This document shows, piece after piece, positions 16,112 through 25,014 of a stretch of 32,945 nt of DNA; the first letter of the stretch is position 1; each line of letters opens with the position of its first letter. Source of the DNA: an uncultured Oscillospiraceae bacterium (GTDB taxonomy: Bacteria; Bacillota; Clostridia; Oscillospirales; Ruminococcaceae); contig CAKSPC010000030.1 of NCBI GenBank assembly GCA_934481445.1, positions 1 to 32,945 of the forward strand, read 5' to 3'. The position numbers and the translations under genes were made by a program. The notes beneath the pieces were generated by a model that saw only the letters and a program-made list of their open reading frames with translations, ran no database searches and was not told the DNA's origin.

Positions 16112-18343
16112 TCACTTTTCGATAAGGTCGCCGTAAACAACGCCCAGACCTACCGTGCTCATGTAAACTCTGCCGTAAACATTGAAGTCGCCGTAGACGA
16201 ACGCGCCGTTGCCCGTGCCGCCGAACTGGTGGTTTTCATCGTTTATGCGGCTCCAAGTCTTGCCCTCGTCCGTGGACCAGTACAGCCCGAGCGGGTCGTC
16301 CTTTGTGGGCTGGCCCCAGATGTAGATCGCGCAGGGATCGCCGTCGTTCTTTCCGCGGCCAAGACCTACGACCTGGCAGTTGGAAACGCCCTCGACCTTT
16401 GTGAATGTCTGTCCGTGGTCGTTGGATACCTGAAGTCCCATTGCGGGGAAGTATATCTTACCCTCCACCCCGGGAACAACGATGGGTCTTGCGTCGCTGA
16501 ATATCGTGAGGTCGTTGTTCGCAGTGAATGTCTTTCCTCGGTCGGAGCTGTAGTAGAACGAGCTGGAGCTTGCCGCGTAAACATACTCGGGATTAACGGG
16601 GTCTGCGGTTATACGCTTTGCGTTGAGCGCGCCCTCGCTCTGATTCCATGTTGCGCCCTTGTCGTCGCTCCAGAATACGAACGCACCGTTGCTGGGCGTC
16701 CAGTAGAACGTCTTGCCGTCGGCGGAAACCGCAACGGAGCCGCCGTAGGATTTAAGGTCGCCGACGGGGGAATTTTCTACCTTCGTCCATGTCGCGCCCC
16801 TGTCCTCGGTGTACCAGAAGCCGTTGTTGCTCTTGTCGCCGCCGCACTTTACCCATACGTCGGTGTTATCTGCCGCAACTGCGATGCCCGTCATGGAGCC
16901 TGCGGTGGTGTTGTGAACGTTTCCGTATTCCGTCGCGTCCGCCTGTACAAAGCCGTCGTAGTCGGCGACCGCGGTGACAAGCTCGCCGCCGGGGATGCTT
17001 ACCAGTTCGTAGGGAACGGTTTCCTCAAGCCCCTTCGCGAAGAAATAGAACTCAGGGGAGTCGTCCCAGATGTTGTCACAGGTGAAAATGCCGTTGCCCG
17101 AAACTACCATGATCTTGTTGGTGTTGTTCGGGTCGATGCACATGGAGCTGCACCAGTGCATGGAAGTCGTGGAGAGCCATTCAACGCCGCCGTCGGTGAG
17201 CTTCATGTCGTTGTTGAGCAGCTTCCAGTTCTGTCCGCCGTCGGTGGTAACATAGAATTCATCGCCCCATGCGCCGTTCGGCTGGGGAACGTACACGTTT
17301 TCGGAGCAGGCAACCATCCTGTCGGGGTTTTCGGGGTCGATCACAACGTCGCCGAAGCCCTCCTTGGCGGGCGAGATGTCCGTCATGGTGTCCGTTGCGA
17401 TGTCCAGCACCTTGATTCCACCCGCGCCGCGTGAGCTGTTCCACGGACCCTCCGCGTCGGCGTAGGTTATAATGATCTTGCCCGCGCCGTTATATTTCAT
17501 GCGCTGAACCATCGCGCCCTTGGGAGCGTCCTCGACGGGAGCCCATGTCGCGCCGCCGTCGGTGGATTTGTAGAGGTTGTAGTCCTTTTTGCGGGAAAGC
17601 GCCGCGTATATCGTCGTGCAGCCGTTCTCGTCGCCGGACTCGGGGTCGATAAGAATGCTGCAAATTCCGTTGGAGTTGGATGTAACGGTCTTTGTGCCAA
17701 GGTCAAGCGCGGTGAATGTAAGGCCGCCGTCGGTGGATTTGATAAGTCCGCCGGTGCTCATGCCGCCCGCGTAGATTATGTTGCTGTTTTTCGGGTCGAC
17801 CGCAAGGCGCTCGCCGTTTCCTCTGCCCATGCCATTGCCGTCGTCCTTGATAAGCTCGGTGAGTTCGGTACGGGTGTAGGTGTTTCCGTAGTCATTCGAG
17901 ATGAACAGCGCAGTCCTGCCGCCGCTGAAATAGCTTGTGCCCGCCAGCAGGAACACCTTGTTGGGTTCGCTTTCCGAGAAAGCAAGCGCTGCGATACCGA
18001 GGAAGCCTCTGTCCTCCTCGCTTATGCCGTATGATATGGATTCCCATTTTTCCGTATCCTTGTTGTAGCGGTAAGCGCCGCCGACGTCGGTGCGGGCATA
18101 GTACAGCCCCTCTTCCTTGGTGGCGAATACGCCCGAAACAAATCCGCCGCCTCCCATTGCGACCTGACCGAATTTCCAGCCGTTTTCCGATATTGTGGAG
18201 TTTACCGTGCCGGTCACAGAAGATGTATCTGTGTTATTGTCCGGGGTATCGGCGCTGCTGCTGTCTGCGCCGTTGTTGCAGCCCGTGAGGCTCAGAGCCG
18301 TCGCAGCGGCAAGTACAAAGTTCATAAGTCTTTTATGTTTCAT
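16112..18343 (-). CDS. GH74-family xyloglucanase-type lipoprotein
   Basis: 743 residues. The signal ends in lipobox LSLTGC (Cys22), so the enzyme sits on the outer face of the membrane. After a Ser/Thr/Asp linker the GH74 two-propeller fold begins near residue 56 with GGGGFVSGVF and YARTDVGGAYRY, where Asp86 matches one catalytic Asp. Sialidase-like repeats recur (STDGGLTF, STDGGATW, TTDGGQNW, TEDRGATW, SSDRGKTF, STDEGKTW). VADYDGFVQ probably aligns with the second catalytic region, but this needs structure-based alignment. GH74 enzymes cut xyloglucan backbones. There is no dockerin or carbohydrate-binding module, unlike cellulosomal Xgh74A enzymes. Start ATG 18343 has AAGGAG upstream; the open frame reaches 18403 without a site. 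Monocistronic, with promoter at 18392-18420. Confidence 0.88.
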   Translation of the reverse strand: MKHKRLMNFVLAAATALSLTGCNNGADSSSADTPDNNTDTSSVTGTVNSTISENGWKFGQVAMGGGGFVSGVFATKEEGLYYARTDVGGAYRYNKDTEKWESISYGISEEDRGFLGIAALAFSESEPNKVFLLAGTSYFSGGRTALFISNDYGNTYTRTELTELIKDDGNGMGRGNGERLAVDPKNSNIIYAGGMSTGGLIKSTDGGLTFTALDLGTKTVTSNSNGICSILIDPESGDENGCTTIYAALSRKKDYNLYKSTDGGATWAPVEDAPKGAMVQRMKYNGAGKIIITYADAEGPWNSSRGAGGIKVLDIATDTMTDISPAKEGFGDVVIDPENPDRMVACSENVYVPQPNGAWGDEFYVTTDGGQNWKLLNNDMKLTDGGVEWLSTTSMHWCSSMCIDPNNTNKIMVVSGNGIFTCDNIWDDSPEFYFFAKGLEETVPYELVSIPGGELVTAVADYDGFVQADATEYGNVHNTTAGSMTGIAVAADNTDVWVKCGGDKSNNGFWYTEDRGATWTKVENSPVGDLKSYGGSVAVSADGKTFYWTPSNGAFVFWSDDKGATWNQSEGALNAKRITADPVNPEYVYAASSSSFYYSSDRGKTFTANNDLTIFSDARPIVVPGVEGKIYFPAMGLQVSNDHGQTFTKVEGVSNCQVVGLGRGKNDGDPCAIYIWGQPTKDDPLGLYWSTDEGKTWSRINDENHQFGGTGNGAFVYGDFNVYGRVYMSTVGLGVVYGDLIEK

Positions 18344-18368
18344 TTTTTCTCCTTGATGTAATTGATGC

Positions 18369-18384
18369 GTGTAATCCGTTACAC
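18369..18384. promoter_or_regulatory. Operator-like palindrome at the GH74 transcription start
   Basis: GTGTAA-TCCG-TTACAC, perfect 6-bp arms, located where transcription should begin. The arms resemble LacI-family/cre sites (TGTAA...TTACA), but the central CG of those sites is missing. It could alternatively be a 5' mRNA hairpin. Confidence 0.5.
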
Positions 18385-18391
18385 AAGTAAT

Positions 18392-18420
18392 ATTATACAA
18401 CATTTCTCAACGGAATGCAA
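18392..18420 (-). promoter_or_regulatory. Promoter of the GH74 gene
   Basis: Minus strand: TTGCAT (18420-18415), 17-base spacer, TATAAT (18397-18392). Predicted start near 18385. Confidence 0.75.
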
Positions 18421-18472
18421 TACTTTTTTGCAAAAAGAAAAGATTATACTAATTTCCGAGAAGATAAAACAA

Positions 18473-18497
18473 GCGGCGAGCCATAAAAGCCCGCCGC
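18473..18497 (-). terminator. Terminator of the C11 peptidase unit
   Basis: GCGGCG/CGCCGC arms plus GC/GC across one mismatch (18473-18481 and 18489-18497). On the minus strand it is followed by TTGTTTTATC. It lies 44 bases beyond the peptidase stop. Confidence 0.7.
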
Positions 18498-18540
18498 CCG
18501 ATGAAGAAAAGATAACTAAATCAGTTTTGAAATCGTGATA

Positions 18541-20757
18541 TCAGCCCAGTTCCGCGAAATAGATATCGCCGTTTTCATCTATGCTGAACATAACGAAATC
18601 CGTGTAATAGCTTACGCCGAAGATATCGGTGATTCTGAAGCAGTAGTAATAATCGCCGGCGGAAAGCATCTTGTCATAAACAGTTGCGTCGCCGTTGTAG
18701 GTGTATTCGTTGCCGGGCATATTCGCGACAAACGTACCGTCGTTGCTGTATGCGCCGTAAAGGGGAGTGATAACGTCGCCGTTTTCGAGGGTTCTGATAT
18801 CCCTTGCCGCCTGACCGTTCTCGTCGATACCGTCCCATGTGCCTACTATCGAGGTGGTATATCCGTCGTCGGTGTACTGCATCATGATACGCAGGTTGGT
18901 CTGCTTGCCGTTAACCATAACGGGGGATGTGAAGATATCGTACTTCTCGGCTTCCTCAACAATGAACATCGCCAGCGGCTGTCCGTCGGGGAGCATATAC
19001 CAAAGTCCGTCGAAGCAGTCCTCAACAACGCCGCTTTCCCAGTTTACGTTAGTGTAGTTGTCGCTGCCGATGTCGAAGTAGAAACCGTTCTCCGTATCCG
19101 CAAGGTAGATGGAGCAGTATACGCCCGCGGTGTAGTCGATGGATTCGGGGGTCAGGGTGAACGTATATGTACCCTCGCTGGTGAAGTGCGGAGCCTCCGC
19201 AAAATTTATCGTTGCAGAATCGTCCGCGAACGTCATGTTGTCGCTGTCGCTGCTGTCAAAATAGCCCCAGTATGCGAAGTAATCCGCGCTGTTGCTCCAG
19301 CTGTCCTCGGTCCAGTAGCTCTCGTTTTCGTCGAGCCACATATTGTCGCCGCTGTAGTCGTTCATCACGCCGCCGTTGGAAGAGCCGTATGCAATTCTGT
19401 CCACGAAAGTCATGTAGTAGGGGCTTATGCAGACATCTTTAAATACCGAAAGCTCCTCCGAGCCCGAAACATACAGAGGGTAGTAGGTGGAAAGTCCCGT
19501 GGAACCCTCCTCGCCCCAGCCGTAGAGGTTGTAGATAACAGCGTCGTTGATGGCGGAGATAGCCGCGTCAACATCCGCGCAGTCCTGCGCCGCCAGCAGA
19601 AGCGAGCCGAGATCCACCATGTTGGTGTAGCCCTCGGAATCGTTGTTGCCGCCGTAGTTCTTTGCGCTGTTTATGTTTCTGATAAGTCCCGCCAGAACGG
19701 AGGTGTCCTCGGAAGCGCTGTACATCTGCGCCGCCGCACTGTTGAACGCCTCGACCAGCGCGTCTATCTTGGAAAGGTCGGTGATGGAGAAAGTTGCACT
19801 GTCCTCCGCGCCTATTTCCTCGCACATTTCCATGAAGCTGTCCGCAACGACCTTGCCGAGGGCTGCGCCGTCGCAGTCGGGGTTCTGTGTGAGGTACTCG
19901 CCGATAGTGGTGTAGTTCCAGCCGTATCCGGGCTCAAGCTCTTCCGAGGCGAACATATAATTCGCGTGGGGTACCAGCATATTCGCATTTTCTATCGTGC
20001 CCATAAGGCAGGCGTCATAGCCGACGAACTCGAACTTATCGGTCATCCGGTCGTACACCGATGTGAGGGCTGTGTCTATTTCGCTTAGCGAAAGTGAGTC
20101 GGAGTCGTTGAGTTCGTCGAAGCAAACGCCCGAAATGCTTCCTCCGCCGTGATCCCAGAAGATAACGCCCATGTTCGCCGCGGGATAATTCTCAATGCCC
20201 CAGCTTAAAAAGCTGCTGAGCGTATCCGAACTGCCCATGCTTGCGAGTGGCTGTTCGTCCGCGAGTGTCATTTCGCCCTGCGTGATAACGTAGCGCTGTA
20301 ATTTGTTCGTGTCGACGGGGAATTCTGCCCAGTCGTAAGTACCGCCGGTCTGAACGACGAACTTGATGTTTTCGTCGGTGTATCCGCCGATCATCTCGGA
20401 GATATCTCCCGAAGCCATGCCCGAGCCGCTGCTTTCGAGGTCGGTGCCGCACATATAAACGAATATCGTCCATGTGCCGTCCTCGCCCATGGGAGTGGGG
20501 GACGCGTGGGTAAGGCGGTCGATGCTCAGTCCGTTTCCGCTGAGGCTCATGCGGGATGCACGAGCGCCGCTGACGGTGCCGCCGTTGTATTCGGGGGTGG
20601 AATCATCCCTGCTGTCCGCACCGCCGTTGGACGCGGTGGAGGACACGTCGCCGTCGTCCTCCTCAAAGAAATCATCATCGTCGCTGCACGCGGTCAGCGA
20701 CATCACCGAAACCGCAAGCAGCGCGGCAGCGGCGGCTCTTATGTATTTTTTACGCAT
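18541..20757 (-). CDS. Clostripain-family (C11) peptidase lipoprotein
   Basis: 738 residues. The lipobox SLTAC gives Cys24 as the lipid anchor, followed by a very acidic Asp/Ser/Gly-rich linker (25-90). The C11 domain begins at WTIFVYMCGTDLES and continues with the catalytic His203 in FWDHGGG and Cys250 in GYDACLMG. This is the clostripain-type His/Cys dyad, usually Arg- or Lys-specific. The C-terminal 300 residues are acidic, Tyr/Trp-rich and beta-like, perhaps for substrate or cell-wall binding. AAGGAG precedes the ATG. It is the second gene of an operon, 18 bases after the membrane protein. Surface location and self-processing are inferred from the family. Substrate unknown. Confidence 0.87.
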   Translation of the reverse strand: MRKKYIRAAAAALLAVSVMSLTACSDDDDFFEEDDGDVSSTASNGGADSRDDSTPEYNGGTVSGARASRMSLSGNGLSIDRLTHASPTPMGEDGTWTIFVYMCGTDLESSGSGMASGDISEMIGGYTDENIKFVVQTGGTYDWAEFPVDTNKLQRYVITQGEMTLADEQPLASMGSSDTLSSFLSWGIENYPAANMGVIFWDHGGGSISGVCFDELNDSDSLSLSEIDTALTSVYDRMTDKFEFVGYDACLMGTIENANMLVPHANYMFASEELEPGYGWNYTTIGEYLTQNPDCDGAALGKVVADSFMEMCEEIGAEDSATFSITDLSKIDALVEAFNSAAAQMYSASEDTSVLAGLIRNINSAKNYGGNNDSEGYTNMVDLGSLLLAAQDCADVDAAISAINDAVIYNLYGWGEEGSTGLSTYYPLYVSGSEELSVFKDVCISPYYMTFVDRIAYGSSNGGVMNDYSGDNMWLDENESYWTEDSWSNSADYFAYWGYFDSSDSDNMTFADDSATINFAEAPHFTSEGTYTFTLTPESIDYTAGVYCSIYLADTENGFYFDIGSDNYTNVNWESGVVEDCFDGLWYMLPDGQPLAMFIVEEAEKYDIFTSPVMVNGKQTNLRIMMQYTDDGYTTSIVGTWDGIDENGQAARDIRTLENGDVITPLYGAYSNDGTFVANMPGNEYTYNGDATVYDKMLSAGDYYYCFRITDIFGVSYYTDFVMFSIDENGDIYFAELG

Positions 20758-20775
20758 AAAAATCTCCTTTTGTCA

Positions 20776-21465
20776 TCATGCAAAGAAGCTTGCGAGCGAG
20801 AAGCCCGTGGGGAGGGGAATGGTGCACATGATGATCGTTGCGGCGATGAAGCAAACCGCGGATATTCCCACAACAACGTACTTGTTTCTCATCTTCTTGA
20901 AGGTGTTAACGATACCGAGCAGGAACATTACTACCGAGTAGAAAACAGTAACAAGTCCGAAGCGGTCGCCGTTGGAATTGTCCTGCTGACCCTGCTTGAG
21001 TGTCTCTTCCGCCTCCGCCATGACTGCTCTCGCTTCCTCGAAGTAGCTGTCATAGTAGCCCTCCATATCAAAGGGGCTTGCATATTCTTCCTGATCCAGC
21101 GCCCATACTATTGCTTCCGCAAATTCCTCGGAAACGTTGTCGTTGATTATCTGCTCGAGCTTCCAGTCGTATTTTTCCGCCGCGACGGTGTCGCCCTGCG
21201 CGGTGGCATACTGCTGCTCGATATCAAGGTCGCTGATGGTGTTCCATGTTTCGAGGTCGTTAAGGTAGTTCTGCGAAGCCTCGTTCCAAAGGGAGTTGCC
21301 CTCGGCGGTGAGGTTGGTGGATTTCGTATAGTTTGTCGCCTGGTTACCGCCGTGCAGCGAGCCTATCCATGAAGCCCACGCCGTCAGCAGCGCCGTTATG
21401 CCCAGCGCGATGGCGATGATTATTTCCAGTATGTCCTCTGCGGAATGCTTTTTCTTCTCTTCCAT
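20776..21465 (-). CDS. Three-span membrane protein (DUF4337-like)
   Basis: 229 residues. One membrane segment lies near the N terminus (about 12-36, ILEIIIAIALGITALLTAWASWIG), followed by a long charged, helical middle region with coiled-coil character (45-165). Two more segments lie at the C terminus (FGLVTVFYSVVMFLLGIV and VVVGISAVCFIAATIIMC). The architecture and the ASWIGSLHGGNQA-type stretch after the first span resemble DUF4337 proteins, whose function is unknown; I hold this as likely, not certain. GAGGAG lies seven bases before ATG. First gene of the operon with the C11 lipoprotein, which suggests a joint role at the membrane. Confidence 0.7.
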   Translation of the reverse strand: MEEKKKHSAEDILEIIIAIALGITALLTAWASWIGSLHGGNQATNYTKSTNLTAEGNSLWNEASQNYLNDLETWNTISDLDIEQQYATAQGDTVAAEKYDWKLEQIINDNVSEEFAEAIVWALDQEEYASPFDMEGYYDSYFEEARAVMAEAEETLKQGQQDNSNGDRFGLVTVFYSVVMFLLGIVNTFKKMRNKYVVVGISAVCFIAATIIMCTIPLPTGFSLASFFA

Positions 21466-21553
21466 GATATTCTCCTCATAATGTCATTATTTCTGCGTTA
21501 AGGCTATGCCGCTTGAAAACCACGCAAATTGCCTTAAATATACGCCAAAGATA

Positions 21554-21582
21554 ATTGTAACATATTTCCGGAATCAAGGCAA
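21554..21582 (-). promoter_or_regulatory. Promoter of the membrane protein-C11 operon
   Basis: Minus strand: TTGCCT (21582-21577), 17-base spacer, TACAAT (21559-21554) with TGT upstream (extended -10). The leader is about 80 bases. Confidence 0.65.
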
Positions 21583-21590
21583 GAGAATTT

Positions 21591-21621
21591 ACTCAAATGG
21601 TGGTTTTGTAACTCAAATGGT
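21591..21621. repeat. Two 11-base direct repeats upstream of the C11 operon promoter
   Basis: ACTCAAATGGT at 21591-21601 and again, exactly, at 21611-21621; 20-base period, about two helical turns. They lie just upstream of the -35 (on the minus strand) and abut the stop codon of the chemotaxis gene. They may be activator sites. Confidence 0.55.
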
Positions 21622-21622
21622 T

Positions 21623-23683
21623 TCAGTTCTTCAGCTTGAATCTGCTTATCCTCTCCTGAAGAAGCTGTGCCTGGCTGCTCATTTCCTCGCTTGCCGCGGC
21701 ACTTTGTTCTGCGGTTGCGCTGTTGGTCTGAACGGCGTTGGATATTTCGGTTATTCTCTCGCTGATGCGCTCTGCGGCACGGGTTTGTTCTTCGCTGCCC
21801 GCCGCGATGCCGTTGAGTTCGTTTTCGATGGTCATGGATACCTCGACAACGCTTTCAAGGGACTTTTCGGTGCTGTCTGCGGCTTCGGTGCCGTGGGCAA
21901 CTCTCTCCATAACATTCTTGACAAGCTCGGCAATATCCTTTGTCGCCTCGGCGGTCTTGGAGGCAAGGGACTGTATCTCGCCCGCAACAACGGAGAAGCC
22001 CTTGCCCGCTTCGCCCGCGCGTGCAGCTTCTATGGCGGCGTTTATCGCGAGGATATTCGTCTGCGTTGCGATGCCGTCGACTGTCTTTACGATGTGGTTT
22101 ATCTGCTCGGAAGCGTCGTTTATCTCGGCCATCGCGGTCATCATGCGGGACATATTTCCGCTGCTTTCCTTCATGCCTGCAGCAGCCTTTTCCGCGGCGT
22201 CGAATGCGCTGCGAACGCTCTCGGAGTTTGTCTGTATCTTTCCTTCAAGGGAAGATACCGCTTCCGTAAGCTCCTGAATGGAAGCCGCCTGCTCGGTGCT
22301 GCTCTGCGACAGCGCCTGCGCGCCGGAAGCCACCTGCTCCGCGCCGCCTGCTACCTGCTCGGAAGCGCAGCGAATGTCGTTCATGGTTTCGTTGAGGGAA
22401 TCTGAAATATTCTCAAGTGCAGTCTTTATCTTTGCAAATTCGCCCGCGTAGTCGTTGGTGAGGGAGAAGTCGAGCTTTCCGTCAGCGATATCGTTGAGCA
22501 CATCAGATATCTCGTTTATGCAGGAAACGTAGCTGCTAAGGCGGGAAGCCGTCTTGGAGAAGCTGCGGCTGAGGGCGCCTATCTCGTCCTTTCCGTCGTC
22601 GTTTACCTCTACGTCAAGTTCGCCGTCGGCGATCCTTTCTGCGGCGCCGCTGAGTCTGAGCAGGGGCTTGGTCATGTTGCGCGCGATTATCATAGCGAGC
22701 ACGGTGCCTATCGCGATAACAATGACTTCAATGCCTATGCTTGCGAAGATTATGATGTTGCGCTGGGAGTTGATCTCGCTGTTGTATACGGTGAAAACAA
22801 GGGTCATGCCGTTGTCGAGCGAGGTGTATACCGCCTGCTTTGCGATGCCCTCAAAGGATGTGTTGATGCTGCTCTTGTTGTATGCGGGGTCGTTCAGCAT
22901 ATTTAGAAGGTCGGTAAGCCCGCCGTCGGTGTTTGCACTTTCGAGGGAAGATCCGTATTCAAGCGTCTTGTGATACATTACCTCGTTGCTGTCGTTGAGT
23001 ATGAAAGAGGAAAGCGTTTCGTATTCGTCGGAGGAGTTCGCCATGTTCTCGATAAGCGTGAAATCAAGATCCATGCCCACAACGCCGAGATTTTCGCCGT
23101 TTATGGTGAGCGGCACGACGTAGGATATCATGTAAACGCCGATATTCTCATTTAAATAAGGAGCCATCCACAGCGGAGCGCCGTTGTTGACGGGGGTGTA
23201 GTACCAGCCGACATGGGCCGTGTCGCTCTTATCGTAGATGCTGAAATCCGTCGGGGTCACGCTCTGGAACGCCTCGGATGTGCTGTTTCTCGTAAGGAAC
23301 AGACCGGATGTGGGCGCGGTGAAATCGGGGTTGTATCTTATGTATGCCGCAATGGCGCCGTTTGTGTGGGTGGCGGCGGTAATGAAATACTCTTCGTAGT
23401 TCTTTGTAAATTCTGTAACATATGCGTTGTCGGACTTGAACTTAGAGAAATCGCCGAGGCTTTTGGTGGCGTAGTCCGCGGCGGTATTTACCGCCTGTTC
23501 TACCGTGTCAAAATAGGCGTTTATCTCAGATGCGCTCTGGTCGCAGGCGGAGGTGAGTATTTTGTTGGAATCGCGCACAATGGCGTCCTGCGTCATTTTT
23601 ATGCAGAATCCTCCGAGAACGAAGCATCCCGCACCCGCCACGGCAATGACAAGCGCGGTTATTTTTGATCTGATGGATTTCAA
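21623..23683 (-). CDS. Methyl-accepting chemotaxis protein
   Basis: 686 residues in the classic transmembrane receptor layout. TM1 is at about 8-30, a large extracellular Cache-type sensor follows (about 35-310, including [21 protein letters not shown]), then TM2 ([24 protein letters not shown]), a HAMP domain beginning [22 protein letters not shown], and the cytoplasmic signalling coiled coil. The hairpin tip is intact: [20 protein letters not shown] followed by [12 protein letters not shown]. There is no C-terminal CheR-binding pentapeptide. The start is TTG at 23683, with AAGGA seven bases upstream and no ATG nearby. Ligand unknown; Cache sensors often bind amino or organic acids. Single-gene unit with its own promoter; no hairpin terminator was seen after the stop. 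Confidence 0.95.
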   Translation of the reverse strand: MKSIRSKITALVIAVAGAGCFVLGGFCIKMTQDAIVRDSNKILTSACDQSASEINAYFDTVEQAVNTAADYATKSLGDFSKFKSDNAYVTEFTKNYEEYFITAATHTNGAIAAYIRYNPDFTAPTSGLFLTRNSTSEAFQSVTPTDFSIYDKSDTAHVGWYYTPVNNGAPLWMAPYLNENIGVYMISYVVPLTINGENLGVVGMDLDFTLIENMANSSDEYETLSSFILNDSNEVMYHKTLEYGSSLESANTDGGLTDLLNMLNDPAYNKSSINTSFEGIAKQAVYTSLDNGMTLVFTVYNSEINSQRNIIIFASIGIEVIVIAIGTVLAMIIARNMTKPLLRLSGAAERIADGELDVEVNDDGKDEIGALSRSFSKTASRLSSYVSCINEISDVLNDIADGKLDFSLTNDYAGEFAKIKTALENISDSLNETMNDIRCASEQVAGGAEQVASGAQALSQSSTEQAASIQELTEAVSSLEGKIQTNSESVRSAFDAAEKAAAGMKESSGNMSRMMTAMAEINDASEQINHIVKTVDGIATQTNILAINAAIEAARAGEAGKGFSVVAGEIQSLASKTAEATKDIAELVKNVMERVAHGTEAADSTEKSLESVVEVSMTIENELNGIAAGSEEQTRAAERISERITEISNAVQTNSATAEQSAAASEEMSSQAQLLQERISRFKLKN

Positions 23684-23701
23684 GTCTTTTCCTTCTTTCC
23701 G

Positions 23702-23716
23702 CGGAGTTTATCTCCG
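23702..23716. other. 5' leader stem-loop of the chemotaxis gene
   Basis: CGGAG-TTTAT-CTCCG (plus strand), perfect 5-bp arms, within a few bases of the predicted start at about 23723. It would form the 5' end of the minus-strand mRNA. Confidence 0.4.
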
Positions 23717-23729
23717 GCTATTTTTTTCT

Positions 23730-23758
23730 ATTATACAACAAACGAGCATTATATTCAA
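23730..23758 (-). promoter_or_regulatory. Promoter of the chemotaxis receptor
   Basis: Minus strand: TTGAAT (23758-23753), 17-base spacer, TATAAT (23735-23730). Confidence 0.75.
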
Positions 23759-23830
23759 CATTATTTTCGTAAAAATAATACTGCTTTTTTTGTGATAAAT
23801 GACGGTAATAAATGACATTAACGGCGGGCG

Positions 23831-23877
23831 TGGAATTTATAAATGCTATTGCAAAAAATTCCATCATAGTGTATAAT
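23831..23877 (+). promoter_or_regulatory. Promoter of the zinc-ribbon/TPM operon with flanking inverted repeat
   Basis: TTGCAA (23849-23854), 17-base spacer, TATAAT (23872-23877). The -35 lies inside an 8-bp inverted repeat TGGAATTT (23831-23838) / AAATTCCA (23856-23863), which could be a repressor site. Confidence 0.65.
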
Positions 23878-23913
23878 GAATAAGTAAAATAAGAATCAAA
23901 GGAGTTGATATGC

Positions 23914-25002
23914 TTGCCTGAAATATTACAGGATTACAAGTGCCCCTGCTGCAACGGCTCGATAGCCTTTGACAGCGGCAGTCAGAAGATGAAGTGCCCC
24001 TACTGCGGCACGGAATTTGATGTGGAAACGCTGAAGTCCCTCGACGAGGGGCTTTCGGAGGAGCGTCCCGAGGATATGAGCTGGGATACCTCCGACGGCG
24101 CCGAGTGGAATTCAACCGAAACCGGCGGACTGCATTCCTATGTCTGCAATTCCTGCGGCGGCGAGATAGTCGCGGACGAAGTCACCGCCGCGACGAGCTG
24201 CCCTTTCTGCGACAGTCCCGTGGTGCTGACCGACAGGCTGTCCGGTTCGCGCAGACCCGATATCGTCATCCCGTTCAAGTTTGACAAGGAAGCCGCAAAG
24301 AAAGGCCTCGCGGAACATCTCAAGGGCAAGAAATTCCTGCCCAGGGTATTTTCGTCAACAAATCACATCGACGAGATACGCGGCGTATACATACCTTTCT
24401 GGCTTTTCGGCGCCGACGCCGACGCGGATATGCGCTACCGCGCCACAAAGACCCGCTGCTGGAGCGACAGCAATTATTACTACACCGAAACCAGCTATTT
24501 CGCGGTGATGAGAAGCGGCAGCCTTGGTTTCGATAATGTCCCCGTAAACGGCACGACGAAGCTTGAAAACGACCTTATGGAGTCCATCGAGCCATTTGAT
24601 ATGAACGATTCCGTGGATTTCCAGACCGCGTATCTCGCGGGTTATCTTGCGGATAAGTACGATATCACCGCGGAAAATTCCGTCGGCAGGGCGAACGAGC
24701 GCGTTAAAAAATGCACCGAAAATGCATTCGAAAGCACCGTGCAGGGGTACGATACCGTTATACCCCAGTTCACCGGCATACGGCTTCATAACGGCAAGGC
24801 AAGGTACGCGCTGCTTCCCGTATGGATACTTAACACCACATGGAACGGGCAGAAATATACCTTTGCAATGAACGGGCAGACGGGCAAATTCGTCGGAAAC
24901 CTGCCAACGGACAAGGCGGCGTTCTGGAAATGGTTCTGGCTGTTCACCGTGATATTCGGGGCGGCTTCGTTCGTTATCGGACTGCTGTTCTGGCTGCTGT
25001 AA
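23914..25002 (+). CDS. Double zinc-ribbon membrane protein (TFIIB-type zinc ribbon family)
   Basis: 362 residues. Two Cys4 zinc ribbons lie at the N terminus: CPCC...CPYC (about 10-34) and CNSC...CPFC (about 75-100). A middle domain follows that is common in proteins annotated TFIIB-type zinc ribbon-containing (FLPRVFSSTNHIDEIRGVYI, IPFWLFGADADADMRY). A single C-terminal membrane span is at 337-362 (FWKWFWLFTVIFGAASFVIGLL). It is probably cytoplasmic with a tail anchor; biochemical role unknown. The start is TTG at 23914 because AAAGGAG (23898-23904) is nine bases upstream; the TTG at 23905 touches that site, and the ATG at 23910 is out of frame. It lies 12 bases before the TPM gene, a pairing that suggests a joint envelope function. 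Confidence 0.8.
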   Translation: MPEILQDYKCPCCNGSIAFDSGSQKMKCPYCGTEFDVETLKSLDEGLSEERPEDMSWDTSDGAEWNSTETGGLHSYVCNSCGGEIVADEVTAATSCPFCDSPVVLTDRLSGSRRPDIVIPFKFDKEAAKKGLAEHLKGKKFLPRVFSSTNHIDEIRGVYIPFWLFGADADADMRYRATKTRCWSDSNYYYTETSYFAVMRSGSLGFDNVPVNGTTKLENDLMESIEPFDMNDSVDFQTAYLAGYLADKYDITAENSVGRANERVKKCTENAFESTVQGYDTVIPQFTGIRLHNGKARYALLPVWILNTTWNGQKYTFAMNGQTGKFVGNLPTDKAAFWKWFWLFTVIFGAASFVIGLLFWLL

Positions 25003-25014
25003 GGAGGGCGTGTG

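Noticed and set aside
16055..17434. 459-codon plus-strand frame opposite the GH74 gene
   Set aside because: The minus-strand GH74 reading has a signal, motifs and promoter. The plus frame has none and runs through the terminator hairpin.
18535..20088. 517-codon plus-strand frame opposite the C11 peptidase gene
   Set aside because: Antisense shadow of a GC-rich gene; Val/Ala-rich translation without recognisable domains.
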